From the NCBI GenBank assembly GCA_014904845.1, contig MU119214.1:434001-498000 (forward strand): a stretch of DNA of 64,000 nt, read 5' to 3'. Positions 11,564-22,099 of this stretch are shown here, piece after piece. The stretch comes from Acephala macrosclerotiorum (taxonomy: Eukaryota; Ascomycota; Leotiomycetes; Helotiales; Mollisiaceae). The notes under the pieces were generated by a model. It had not been told where the DNA came from, made no database searches, and was given only the letters and a program-made list of their open reading frames with translations. Position 1 is the stretch's first letter. Each line of letters opens with the position of its first letter. The translations under genes and the position numbers were made by a program.

Positions 11564-14562
11564 ATGGAGGACTTTTCAATCTTTCCGACTTATAAACGGC
11601 CTTACGATGTAGAGATTTGTTCTCGCCAGCTACATAAACTCTTCCTTTCTTCCGCTCTTATAACGGAACTACTGAGGGCCATTGGTGAAACTGGGTTGCC
11701 TTTTGGTACGCTCTCAGCACATGATACGATGCCGACCCTTGACTCCACCTAGGCATCGGTCCTTTCCTCATATCATCAGAAATTACTCTCACGAGTTACG
11801 AGAAGAGGGACATTTTCACCACTTTCGATGTCCCAGCCCTACTTGAACTTTGTCGGTCTAGACTGAGGCAGGAAGGAAGAGCCTCTCAGCCATCGAGGCT
11901 CACGGCAGATTATTAGGAGCTCCAGAGATTCCCAGTATAGCTACTCGATTCGAGCCCCCCTCTCGAGTATCATCACCCTGACGCAAAATTTCGTTTCGGG
12001 CTGCCATGCAGAACGATATAAAGAGGATATGGGACAATTGCAAGAAAGAGAAGAATCTGCCCCTCAAGCGCGATAGCGGATGGTGGTTTGAGCTTGACTG
12101 GGATCGATTTATTGGAGCGCCGTTGCGAGCATTTGAATATGCTGCACACCCACCCAAACAAGCACGAGACGAGCGGGGGCGATTCGTCTGTCAGACATTC
12201 TATGAATCCATTGTCAAGTCTAGCGATGATTCATTTCAGTTTCTAGATCAAGTGGCTACTCGTCTTGTTGATTTCAGCCTCGACACAGAGATGTCTGGCA
12301 GCTTTGTCTGTGACAGAGCCCATGGGATCCTTAGCCGGTTGCCATCTACACCGCCTTCACTCGAGAAACTTTATCCCGAGTTCTTTGAAAGGCATGTGAT
12401 CACCGCCCCCTCAGTGGACTAAATTCTAATTTTTAGTTATTTAGTGAAAAATGGAATGATTTGGCTGTCGTTTCCAAGTTGGACACCAACACCATTCGTT
12501 TAGCTCTTGCTTTGTCATGTGATAGATTTTGGGGTCCAGAAAGACCCCGTATCAGACACAGCAACACCGAAGGTGTAGCCTTCCACCCATTGGATGATTG
12601 GGACTCCGGTGGCATACAGTACTACGTTGACAGTATTGCGGAAATGTTGGAGCAAGTTACTTTCCGACTCGCCGAATGCATTAATGAGGAGGATAGGAAA
12701 GCAGCGCAGGCTTGGTTCACTGTTCATTGCTTTCTCTGGGCATCACTGCAAAGATCCATAATGCTGCTATTCTGGTAAGCCGAGAACTCATTGTATCAAG
12801 AGTTTCACATGTGTCGGTACTGCCTGCTAAGACTGGTTAACTCAGGCATGTTTTGGACAATCAGCTGAAGTGGGGTTATGTCGTGGACGAGCACTCGAAC
12901 CTCATCATGAGAGTACCAATCATTGCACCCAAACTTTCTCTTCATGAGACTATCGAACATCTCGACGAGCCAACAAAATCACCTTACATGTGCAATTGGG
13001 CATACCATCTCCTACGAACCGAAAGATGCTCGGTGACCATGGACTTCCGACGGTTCCACCAACGCTTCAACGACTTGTGGGCCGAGCAACCTGCACGATG
13101 TTTACGAGGAAATCAAGGATGCAATGGTCGATCTCCAAAAAGTTGCCAGAGGTTCGCAGGTGCAAAATCCAATGGCGTCAATCAATCTGCGCATAATCAG
13201 GGGTGCGAAGGGCAATGCCAGAAGCTCTATTGGGACGAAATTTCATATCGGTCAGTAGGCGGCGGCGGGAGAGCGGTATGCATAGACTCGACTGATAATT
13301 TTTTGCTGAAATATGTCAGAGCCTCGGACCACACATTGGCAATTTCGCATGTATGGAATCATGGACAAGGAGGCAGACCTGAAGCTGTGCTGGTTGAGGG
13401 CGAGATGGGAGGATTTAACAACTGCCTTCACGAACGTTACGCCGCTATTGCCAACAGACTTGGTTGCGACTCATACTGGATGGACACGCCTTGCATACCC
13501 GAAGACCACGAGTTACGAGCGGAGTCCATCTCCAACATCAACAAAGTCTTCACGGAGAGCAAGATTACCTTGGTGTGTGACAGAGATATCATGCAGATCG
13601 ATGTTCGTCCTCTGCTTGCTCATCCGGACGGAACAACAGGTTTCCTGGTCGGATTGCGTGAGTCCATCATCGCCACACTACTTGTTTGCGACTGGAATGT
13701 CCGAAGCTGGACTCTGCTAGAATCGATGAGAGGACGGAAGAATATCCATCTGCTTTGCAAGGACAATGAAGTCATTCACTTGAAGAAGGTCGTGGATATG
13801 ACATGCCAGCACGGGAGTATCGATATCGCCATTCTCTTCATGAGCTGCCAGCACATGCTTCCAGCCATTGCGGCCATACCAGAGCAAATGAATTTCCCAG
13901 CACGGATTATTTTAGATGATATTAACCTAGGTTACATCCGTATCGAGGAAGCTGCATGCCTCCTGAATAGCAGACACGCCTCCAGACCCGGAGATGATCT
14001 TGTGATTTGGAGTCTCCTCGTAGGTCCGATAGCGTTCAATGACCCAGAGAGACTGTGGCATGCACAGCTTTCAACAGTACTTTACATGGTCCGTACTGGC
14101 TTCCTCCTCTCGAGTGCACCGAGGATGAAAGGGATAAAGGGCCTCCAGTGGGCTCCTCGTCAACCCGCCTTCCATCTCCCCGCCAATGCCACCCTAGACG
14201 CCAAGATATACCCAGCTTATGACGGCAGTGATACAGAGTTTGCTACCATAAGGAAAGAAGGACTTGGTGGGGAATGGGCTGTCCATGAATTCTCCCGAAA
14301 GTCCGACTCGATATCAGCAAGTATGAAGAGAAGGATGTCCCAGGAGTTAGGAAGCCCCTCTTACCGCTGGGGTGTGTTGCTGCAACCTCTTAATTTCAGC
14401 ACTAAACGATATGTTGCAGCTCATTATCGCGGAGGAAACAGGCATCTTCTCGGTGTTGCTGGGTCGGATGACCAACAATCTTGGGAATGGATTGGTATCT
14501 TCGAATGGCTGACTGATGAGCCATTGCCGGGGTTCTCTAAGAAGTATATTCTCTTGGTGTGA
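11564..14562 (+). CDS. HET-domain (heterokaryon incompatibility) protein, 5' part probably interrupted
   Basis: The main body has exons 12012-12395, 12437-12774 and 12846-14562, all in frame. The HET domain starts near 13336 with the conserved AISHVW block, followed by a CDSYWMDTPCIPED segment and a CDRDI strand, the usual order of the N-terminal HET motifs. HET proteins act in fungal nonself recognition and cell death, a family-level role. Two further exons fit upstream: 11564-11705 (ATG at 11564) and 11753-11934, joined by a 47-nt intron and then a 77-nt intron (branch CTGAC, acceptor CAG at 12011), all phase-consistent. That extended frame contains one TAG at 11914-11916, so either the full protein (about 920 aa) is disrupted or translation starts at the in-frame ATG at 12006 (about 814 aa). 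Confidence 0.75.
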
Positions 14563-14775
14563 GAGGATAGATGCTTCAGATTCCAGTATCGAGTTGTATG
14601 AAAACAATAACATGCTCCTGATCTTCACCATTCTCTAGATGTGGTAGTTCCTAAATCACTGAGAGCCCTGAAATTTAGCGACTAATGCGGTAATATTTTA
14701 GCGATCACAGCACTAAATTAAGCACCCACTGCGCTGAAAATTTAGCGACCTCAACCCCGAAATTATCCGTACTCC

Positions 14776-14849
14776 GCAACCTCACAACCGTCGATATAGA
14801 TTTAAATAAGCAACCTCACAACCGTCGATATAGATTTAAATAAGCAACC
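14776..14849. repeat. 34-bp tandem duplication
   Basis: A 34-bp unit beginning GCAACCTCACAACCGTCG and ending ATTTAAATAA is present twice without a mismatch (14776-14809 and 14810-14843), followed by the first six bases of a third copy. Confidence 0.95.
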
Positions 14850-15043
14850 CATATCTCAACGAAGGCACCAAATCAACGCGTAAGCAATCATTCTCAACTT
14901 AAAAACTTCACAACTAACATAAAATAGCATATTCCTCGAGGTGCCTGCAACCTGGGTTCAAATCCCTTGGACCGCCAATCCCGACCCTCCCAACCAGCAA
15001 TGCAAAAATGAAGTAATTTACTTGGCTCTGCCCGTAGCTTCTT

Positions 15044-15079
15044 CTCCGATACCCAGCCGTGGGTATCGGAGTTTTTTTT
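15044..15079. other. 12-bp perfect hairpin followed by T8
   Basis: CTCCGATACCCA (15044-15055) pairs perfectly with TGGGTATCGGAG (15060-15071) around a GCCG loop, and TTTTTTTT follows at once. It resembles a bacterial intrinsic terminator or a Pol III terminator, but the genome is eukaryotic. A B-box-like sequence lies about 90 bp upstream in the same direction. It is just beyond the 3' end of the minus-strand GH28 gene. The structure is certain; its function is not. Confidence 0.5.
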
Positions 15080-15297
15080 GTCTTTTTTTTCTATGGGACT
15101 GGTTCTTTTTTGGTGGCTTTTTTCATTTGGAGGAAGATTAGATCGAGGTGTCGCTTAGCGGTTCCCCTATTCTTAGCCGACCTTTTGCACCACCCTTTCA
15201 CCTTCACCATTACCTTATCTTTCTTCTGTCTTCTCTCTTGCAATCACTTTCTACTATTCCAGCCCTATTCTTCAAACCTCAAAATCAGCTTCAAACC

Positions 15298-16188
15298 CTA
15301 CGGCACACAATCAACACCCAAATCCCCCTTGGTCCCATCACAAACAATGACTGGCGGACTCCCCTTTGGACTCGTCAAATCGATGCCATCCAACTTGATG
15401 TTCTCGCACACGGCGTTTGGAGAGCAGACTAGTTTCGCAACTTTGAGTCCGTTGGTGCCGGAGCTGCTGCCAGTGAAGTTTTGGAATAGGATGTCGGTCA
15501 TGTCGACGCGGGAGGGGTAGGTTGAGCATGTTGACTTGTGGGGATGTTAGCTTGTGTGGTTTGGAGCGGAGAAGGGGATGTAGAATGAAAGGAGGGGGAC
15601 GAACAGCATTGAAATTGAAGTAGCAAGCGTCGAGCACGATTGGCCAGTCAACGTTGAAGTTGTAGAAGTTTTTGTAGGTGATATTCGAGATGTAGCCGTA
15701 TCCGACGTTCGGTCCCGCCCATGCTTTAAGACGCGCACCATTCTGTTACCAAGATCAGCATTTGAAATTCTCCTGTTTTATCTTGAGTGGGATCACCTGA
15801 GCATTTAGCATCGTAACATTCTCAATATGCGCATTATAAATATAATCCTTCACCCCAGCAGACTGCCCGATACCTGCAAATCACAGTCAGCTCCACCCTC
15901 TCAATCTCAACAAATACAACCGGATCATGACTTACTACCCATACTAATCCCATGCGTCCCATTGCAATAAATATTCGTCACCAAAATATTACTCGTATTG
16001 GGCTTTGGACTAAAACAATCATCTCCGATATTAACCCATGCGTCGCGAACTGTCAGCCCGTCAACGTTGTAGGAGTCCCAGCCGTCGGTGTTCTTGGGGA
16101 GATTTTCGTTCGTGGAGAGGTTCTCGATTATTACATTGTCGTAGACTACGTTCTTTGCTGGGAGGTTGTTAGCTTGGGAAGGCACGTG

Positions 16189-16251
<63 letters not shown>

Positions 16252-17028
16252 GGAAGGAAGGGAGGAAGGGAGGAAGGGAGGAAGGGAGGAGGAGACGGAC
16301 AGGTGACGACGAAGTTGGTCCAGCATGGGGAACCGGTGAAGCGAATTCCTTCTATGTGGAGGTTTGTGGCGTTCTCCGCGTAGAAGAGGATTGGTCGGAG
16401 GTAGGTGTTGTTAGGATCCTGATTTGTTCAGCGAATAGAGATTGAAACCAGAACTTCAAGTACTCACGAGAATCTCTTGACCAGCGAACCCATCATACCA
16501 AGCTTGTCCGTTGCCATTGAATGTTCCATTTCCGAAGATCTTGATGTCTTTTCCTCCCCATTTCCAGAACGTGATTGACTTTTGGAAGGGATGGTAGAAG
16601 TAGTTGCTCTGCCAGTAGGTGATATTATCAGTGAACTGCTTGGTGTCAGCTCATGTTTCTCGAGCCCAGGTACACGAATCAGCACTTACCAAGACTTCTC
16701 CCTCAAGATTGATTTGAACGTTATTCAAGAAAGTCAAGTCCAATTTCTTGCCAATGACAAAGGTTTGCCCTTCCGGAAGTACTAAAGTACCCCCACGATT
16801 CGCCTTCTTCAACCCACTGTAGAACTCTGCAGAAACGTCATCCATATCTGACTTTGATGGGCGAATGTAGATTTTAGGACGATGGTTTGCAGGTGGATGA
16901 TGGTATGGGTAATGATCTCTGAATTCGTTGCAGGATTTTGGTCCGTGGTAGGAGTTGGCACTTGCGATTGAGGAGTACAGGCTCACGCTCAGAGCAATTG
17001 CTCGAGCGATCGTGGAACTGAAGAGCAT
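15298..17028 (-). CDS. GH28 exopolygalacturonase, secreted
   Basis: Seven exons are predicted on the minus strand: 17028-16690, 16638-16468, 16418-16301, 16157-15936, 15873-15797, 15742-15605 and 15534-15298, giving about 433 aa, normal for fungal exopolygalacturonases. Residues 1-24 form a signal peptide. The GH28 signature appears in order: NTDG, then GDDC (the catalytic aspartates), then THGIS, then ARLKAWAG (the substrate-binding Arg-x-Lys). The enzyme would release galacturonic acid from the ends of pectin outside the cell. Several N-glycosylation sequons (NIT, NGT, NAT) are visible. The third intron (16158-16300) contains the 60-nt homopolymer described separately; it is flanked by a weak GTCCGT donor and a CCCAG acceptor that keep the frame. 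Confidence 0.9.
16191..16290. repeat. 60-nt G homopolymer followed by GGAA/GGGA repeats
   Basis: Positions 16191-16250 are all G on the plus strand (C on the coding strand), followed by a purine tract of GGAA/GGGAGGAA units to about 16290. It lies inside intron 3 of the GH28 gene. The exact run length may be an assembly estimate. Confidence 0.95.
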
Positions 17029-18274
17029 GATGAGGACTGAAGACGCGAGGCTAAATAACAGGGAGAATTTGCACAGAAGTAACGACGAGGCTATAAGCTA
17101 GTGCCAAGGCTGAGGGACTGATCTATAAGCTGTGAAGAGAGTTGTTGAATGTCCACCAATAGTGCTTCCAAAGGGCGATCTGCCCTTGCAGGTTGTTTGT
17201 GGAGATGACTTCATCTGCAAATATAAATGCATCTAAATTCAGGCTATGAATGTTATGACATGTTTCGAGAGATGCATCGACGGTAGCCTTACTTGCAAAA
17301 CTTTGCTTTTTCGGGTTCTCTCTAGCCACGATGCTTCACACTCTTCTCCCAAAGAGACGCGAAGGCCAGGGCTCTGAGAGACTGTCCATTTCTTCTCCCA
17401 AAATCAAAAGACAGACAAAAATCAACAAAGATCAACAACATTCGTTCTCCGTGCCGAGAGACAAGGCTGCATCTGCCAAGGTAATCGTCCAATCTGGCTA
17501 AAGAAAAGGCAACCAATGATCAACCCAACAACTTCGGCACGATGCCGAGCCCAACTCTGATTGAAGCGAAAACTCTTTACACCCCGGAGAGCATTCATGC
17601 CAAGGTGTGATTCGTAAGGGAAGACGAGAGGAAAAGGGGGAAAAGAATATCCGAACAAGGAGGATTGCGGGGTAAAGCTCTGGAAGGGGCCTTAACCTTG
17701 TTCGGCCAAAGTCAAGAATTCAAAATTATGAATCAGTATCACAAGGAAAGAGTTGAATAAACCACTTATATGCCGAGCACCAGAGTGCCACATCTATATC
17801 AAATCAGAGGGGAGTTCATATTCACCGAGTTGACGTACCTCACCACGTGACCAAGTTTAATCATGGCCGTCACAAACACTTTCGCCTTGTTAGCGAAAGG
17901 CCTTTTCATATCACTCTTCACAAGCCTGCAGCTCTGAGCTTCTGCTATTCAGGAAGAGCTAAAGGGATAAAGCAAGATGCATTGCAAATTGAGTCTCTAT
18001 CACGTGAAGATTGACGCTAATTACTGTGGGGCTGGATTGGACCTTCACTTGCGAGATGAAAAGCGCGGCTACAACAAACTTCGATCGAATCTCCTCTCAC
18101 ACGCGACGCTTTTTCGAAGTTTGCTCAGCAGTTTGCCATCTCATCGTGCCTATGGAGCGCGGAGACTACACGTCCGTTGAAGCTGCGCTCATGCCCTTCG
18201 TCAATTGCAATTCGTGGCTCTGTGGAAAGCGATTTCCAAGGCATGGGAGGAATTGCCGGACGATTTCAGATGTA
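17029..18274. other. Intergenic, promoter of the GH28 gene
   Basis: No gene is supported. The left part is the presumed promoter of the exopolygalacturonase. Open frames such as 17422-17658 (minus) and 18011-18307 (plus) show no domain or plausible splice context. Confidence 0.5.
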
Positions 18275-18522
18275 CGGAGGCACAGCGGTCAAATATTCAT
18301 ACAATAGATAAGGGTTTAAACGCTACATATAAATTTAATATGCTATAACTTTCGCTATACTACACAAAAAAACTTTATTAAAACAGTAAAATGATCCTTA
18401 GGAAAAGCACTATATACTTATTTAGCTTTTATGTTTTAGAGATGCGTTGTGATTATGTTGCAAAAAAGGCAAAATTTAGACCCCTGCTAGCGCTATATAA
18501 ATACTTAACCGCTGTACCTCCG
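18275..18522. mobile_element. MITE, 248 bp, with TA target duplication
   Basis: The element starts CGGAGGCACAGCGGTCAA and ends with the inverted form of CGGAGGTACAGCGGTTAA, and is flanked on both sides by TA (18273-18274 and 18523-18524). It has no coding capacity and an AT-rich interior. The TA target and short terminal inverted repeats indicate a Tc1/mariner-mobilised miniature element. A truncated relative lies at 46463-46597 in the opposite orientation. Confidence 0.85.
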
Positions 18523-18749
18523 TACTTCTATGAGTACTATGGAGCCCTGGCAGGTCTCTCCGTGTGTACTCAATTCCTCGAGTTCAAACTCAAAACTAGC
18601 TTCGTCAACCCTACGGACCAGCGCGTCCGCAATAGACGTGCACTCTTCCCAATAATATTACTCAGGACAGGGTTTTTTTTTTGGCCGAATATAGTCAAGG
18701 GCCACGCTAACTAGCAGAACTGAGTGGGGCGAGCTGTAAGCTTGGCTGT

Positions 18750-20152
18750 CTCTCCACCGGAGAAAAAACGTTCCGATTTTGCGCACGGGCCAAAAACACC
18801 AACTTCTCCAAAAATCGACTATTTACGAATAAACAACTCACTTTAATCCACTCTACAGTCTACTATGCTTGCCCGCAGAGTCTACAAATGTCGTCAAAAG
18901 CATTATACACTTCCGCCTGAGATAAAATGGGAAGGTGGGCATGTTAGTACTTCTCAAAAGACTGCTATTATTATTGCAAAGTGCATAAAGCAAAAATGCG
19001 ATATTAAAATCTCGAGGGATGTATTAAAAGATATTACTAATCTCGATTACCGAGTATAAAGTCAAATCATTAAAGAAAAGCAAATTCGGACATTCTATAA
19101 TCGATTAAATAATGGGCTAGAGACTCGAGGCAAAAAAAGGGCTTTTATAAGAGGAGATACGGCCGCAATTGGGACTTTTGTAGAGGATAATAATGTGAAG
19201 AAGGAGGACAAAGCAGTACTATAGGCAGATCTTGCAAATATAGCCGGTGTGGATTTACTAAAAACAAAGTATTTCAAGCTATTAGAAATGCGAGAAATGG
19301 ACTTTTAATCGATCTAAAGAGCATATAAAAAGGACGAGAATATTATTAATACTATCTAGTATAAAAAAAAGGAATTGCCTTTAAAATAAGCCGATTAACG
19401 CTACGATTTTACTAGAGAGCAACTATAAAAACGATCGCATTTTATTTACTAGAAAAATATTTACTTTTGTAATGAGTTTTACTTTAGTGTAGACTTTTAA
19501 ACAATTCATAAGATTAAAAGAAAAAAAGGTTGAAAACATCGAAATAATCCCGTTAATGCACACTGTAAAAAGGTTACTTCGAAGGATATAAAAACTAAAA
19601 CTCGAAAAGAGAATATTCTCAAACTAATTAACGTTTTTATTATCGTTAGAATTAATTATTGGCGGTCTATTACTTATAAGATTCCGAATGAAGTAGGCAA
19701 AATGACTTCGAAAATCTATATCGATATTTTGGATTAGTTGCGAGGGGATTTACAAGGTATTACTCTTTGGTAAAATAAAGATTTCGCTTATTATTCAAAA
19801 ACTACTACATTTTAAACTAAAAAGCATAAGATTAAACTGCTTATAAGCCCTAGAAATTCTCTTGATCTCTCGATTATAGAATTAATAGTTCACTCGATTA
19901 AAAAGAAATTCTATAGTCGTAAATATACTTTTTTAAAAAGTAGCGTTAAAGCGTTTTAAAGAGGTTTTTAGAGAGAATACAAACCAAAATAAAATCAATG
20001 AAATGTACAAATAGTATACTAAAAAGCTATATAAATGCCAGCGGCTTAAAGGGCAAATGACGAAGTACTAGTTAGGTAGATAAATTAATGTTTTTGGTGA
20101 TAGTGTTTTTGGCCCGTGCACAAAATCGGAACGTTTTTTCTCCGGTGGAGAG
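18750..20152 (+). mobile_element. Tc1-like DNA transposon, heavily mutated (RIP-like)
   Basis: Near-perfect 51-bp terminal inverted repeats (18750-18800 and 20102-20152, starting CTCTCCACCGGAGAAAAAAC) bound a 1.4-kb AT-rich interior. A frame starting with ATG at 18865 encodes an N-terminal helix-turn-helix-like region, then continues through dozens of TAA/TAG codons. Near 19850-19925 the remnant reads like the Tc1 motif around the third catalytic acid (...SLDLSIIELI...). C-to-T type changes and the stop pattern fit repeat-induced point mutation. No TA duplication is obvious at the outer ends. The element cannot encode transposase. Confidence 0.85.
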
Positions 20153-20292
20153 GGGGGCAAGAAGGTTGGTTCATTGGGTGTGTGGCCACGGTGTCTATGT
20201 ATACAAGCTAGGGTGGTTGGCTAGTTAACAATGGCAGGGGGTTTTTGCTTTGGTGCGTTCACAGCCATTTTTACCCCCTTGCCCTGGTCTTT

Positions 20293-20322
20293 CTTGGCGT
20301 AACTATTTCCCTGGGGACGAAG
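20293..20322. repeat. Orphan terminal inverted repeat of the neighbouring Tc1/mariner family
   Basis: CTTGGCGTAACTATTTCC followed by a GGGGACGAAG end matches the right terminal repeat at 21668-21696 with few changes. The bases before it (ACCCCCTTG) also match. It sits 83 bp left of the complete element and is read in the right-end direction, so it is the end of an older, mostly lost copy. Confidence 0.75.
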
Positions 20323-20405
20323 GAGAATTGGGAAGTTGCTTCTCTAGGGCGTGATGAAGATCCGCACTGCAACGCACAGATGGAATGGGAAAGGGTAAGC
20401 TTTTA

Positions 20406-21696
20406 CTTCGTCCCCGGGGAAATAGTTACGCCAAGATGATTATTTCAAGGGGGGTTTTAGAGGGGGTTAAATTATATGTTTTATTGCAACACGAGCTTAA
20501 TTTCCATGGGGTTTTAACGCTGCTTTTTTATGCATTTAGTTTTTATTTGCAAACTATTTTATACTTTTTTATAATGAATATACCTGTTTTTAAGCAACCA
20601 AAAGCTCCAGAGCTTATTAGAGATGCTCGCCTTTAAGTCTCTGTCTTATTCTTTCAAGCTAAATAGACGAGAATACAAATCTGCCTTTAAACTGGTTATA
20701 CTTATGACCAAGTGTTTTGGGCTTTAAGGCACCGTTTCACACCCTAGAAAAGAAGAGCCGACCGCCTGGTTGTTCTTAATAGCCCTGCTAGAAAGCGTTT
20801 AGTAGAATGGGTCACTGCTTCCAAGTCTAATAGAGAGACTCCTTGGAAAAATATCTCTTCTCTTTTGGGCTGGGATTGGGAGAGGCTGCGATTCGAATTG
20901 CTTTAAAGAGGGAAGGCTTTACTCGCTGTGTGGAGAGAAAGAAGTGCCCTTTGACTAAAGATTATGCTACTAATAGGCTGACATGGGCTTTAAAGCATGT
21001 GGATTGGACGGATGAGCAGTGGGATAATGTCCTCTTTACAGATAAGACTTGGGCACAGCCAAAGAAGCATATACGGACTTGGGTAACTAGAAGAGTAGAG
21101 GAGGAGAACCACAAGGACTGTGTGGCAAAGAAGGAGTAGAGGAAGATTGGTTGGATGTTCTGGGGGTCTATTTGTGGGAAGTTTGAAAGAGTGAGAGGCC
21201 TTTTCTGGGAAAAGGATTGAAAAACTATTAATGCAGCGAGTTATTCAGGGATTATTGTCCCAGTAGTGGATAAGATTATGCAGCAACACCCTGAATTAGA
21301 GTTCTAGCAAGACAATGCTAAGAGGCATGCAGCCAAACTTACAATAAAGGTGCTAGAAGCATGTGGCATAAAGCCGATAGGATGGCCAGCTAATTTTCCT
21401 GACTTGAACCCAATAAAAACGGTGTGGGATTGGATGAAGAACTATATTCAAGAGCACTATCTGGGCGTTTATTCTTTTTATCCCAGGCTAAGGAAAGTTG
21501 TGCAAGAAGCTTGGGAATCTATTAATAGGGAGAGAGTTATAGCCTTAATTAGGACTATGAGGTAGAGATGCATGGATGTTATTGCAGTAGATGGGTGGTA
21601 CACTGAATGGTAGTAAAAGCGGCAGTTTAATTTTAACCCCCTTGAAACCCCCCTTGAGATAATCATCTTGGCGTAACTATTTCCCCGGGGACGAAG
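20406..21696 (+). mobile_element. Tc1/mariner transposon with TA target duplication
   Basis: The element is 1,291 bp and flanked by TA at 20404-20405 and 21697-21698. Its terminal inverted repeats begin CTTCGTCCCCGGGGAAATAG and extend about 60 bp with few mismatches. The ends are well preserved, whereas the transposase frame inside is broken (next entry). It could therefore be mobilised only in trans. Confidence 0.92.
20843..21565 (+). pseudogene. Tc1/mariner DDE transposase, broken by three stops
   Basis: One reading frame runs from 20843 to 21565 and is interrupted by TAG at 21137-21139, TGA at 21218-21220 and TAG at 21305-21307. The catalytic landmarks are recognisable in order: VLFTDKTW (first Asp), QDNAKRH (second Asp) and WPANFPDLNPIK (third acidic position). 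In the last motif the usual Glu or Asp is replaced by Lys, consistent with a G-to-A change. The N-terminal DNA-binding part upstream of 20843 is in broken frames. The product cannot be active. Confidence 0.88.
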
Positions 21697-22099
21697 TACC
21701 AAGCTTTTCTCTCATGCACTGTCCTCTTCCAAGCGTCGGAACCGAGCAGCTAGCCCGGTTAGGAAGGAGCCTCAACTCCCTTGATATCGGGACGGCTTAG
21801 GAAACCTTGACGGTGCCTCCCCGTTCTCAACATACGGGAAGCTACATGGTCACTTATCAGATGAGTGCTCATTCGCATTCCTGCCTCTCTCTTCCGGGAA
21901 TATGCATGATATCGCCATGTGTGTGTGGATATCTTCGGCGAGTAAAAGAGGAGTCGAAATAGAGATGAGCTCATCACTTGAGTTGTGCATATAATGGGAT
22001 GGATGGATCCGCCAGATAACCAGGTAAGTACAAAATCTCCTCGTCCCATGTTTGGATCTTTTCCTTTCCACTACATCGCTCTACCCTTTCTCCTCCACC
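21697..22099. other. Intergenic, promoter of the sedolisin gene
   Basis: This 400-bp interval separates the transposon from the sedolisin start. Nothing coding is seen. It must contain the sedolisin promoter, so the transposon insertion lies within about 400 bp of the start codon. Confidence 0.5.

Larger units (their letters stand above)
14563..15297. other. Intergenic with AT-rich repeats and a strong hairpin
   Basis: No coding frame is convincing. The interval contains repeated AAATTTAGCGA motifs (about 14670-14745), a 34-bp tandem duplication, a tRNA B-box-like stretch GGTTCAAATCC (about 14953) and a perfect hairpin followed by eight T, listed separately. The right end is the 3' flank of the exopolygalacturonase gene. 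Confidence 0.6.

Noticed and set aside
14939..14975. tRNA gene suggested by GGTTCAAATCC and a CCA end
   Set aside because: Only three pairs form in the T arm, and no A box, anticodon arm or acceptor stem could be drawn upstream.
15925..16383. Poly-Pro or poly-Gly proteins on both strands across the 60-nt homopolymer
   Set aside because: These frames are translations of the G/C run inside a GH28 intron. Protein continuity of the polygalacturonase removes it by splicing.
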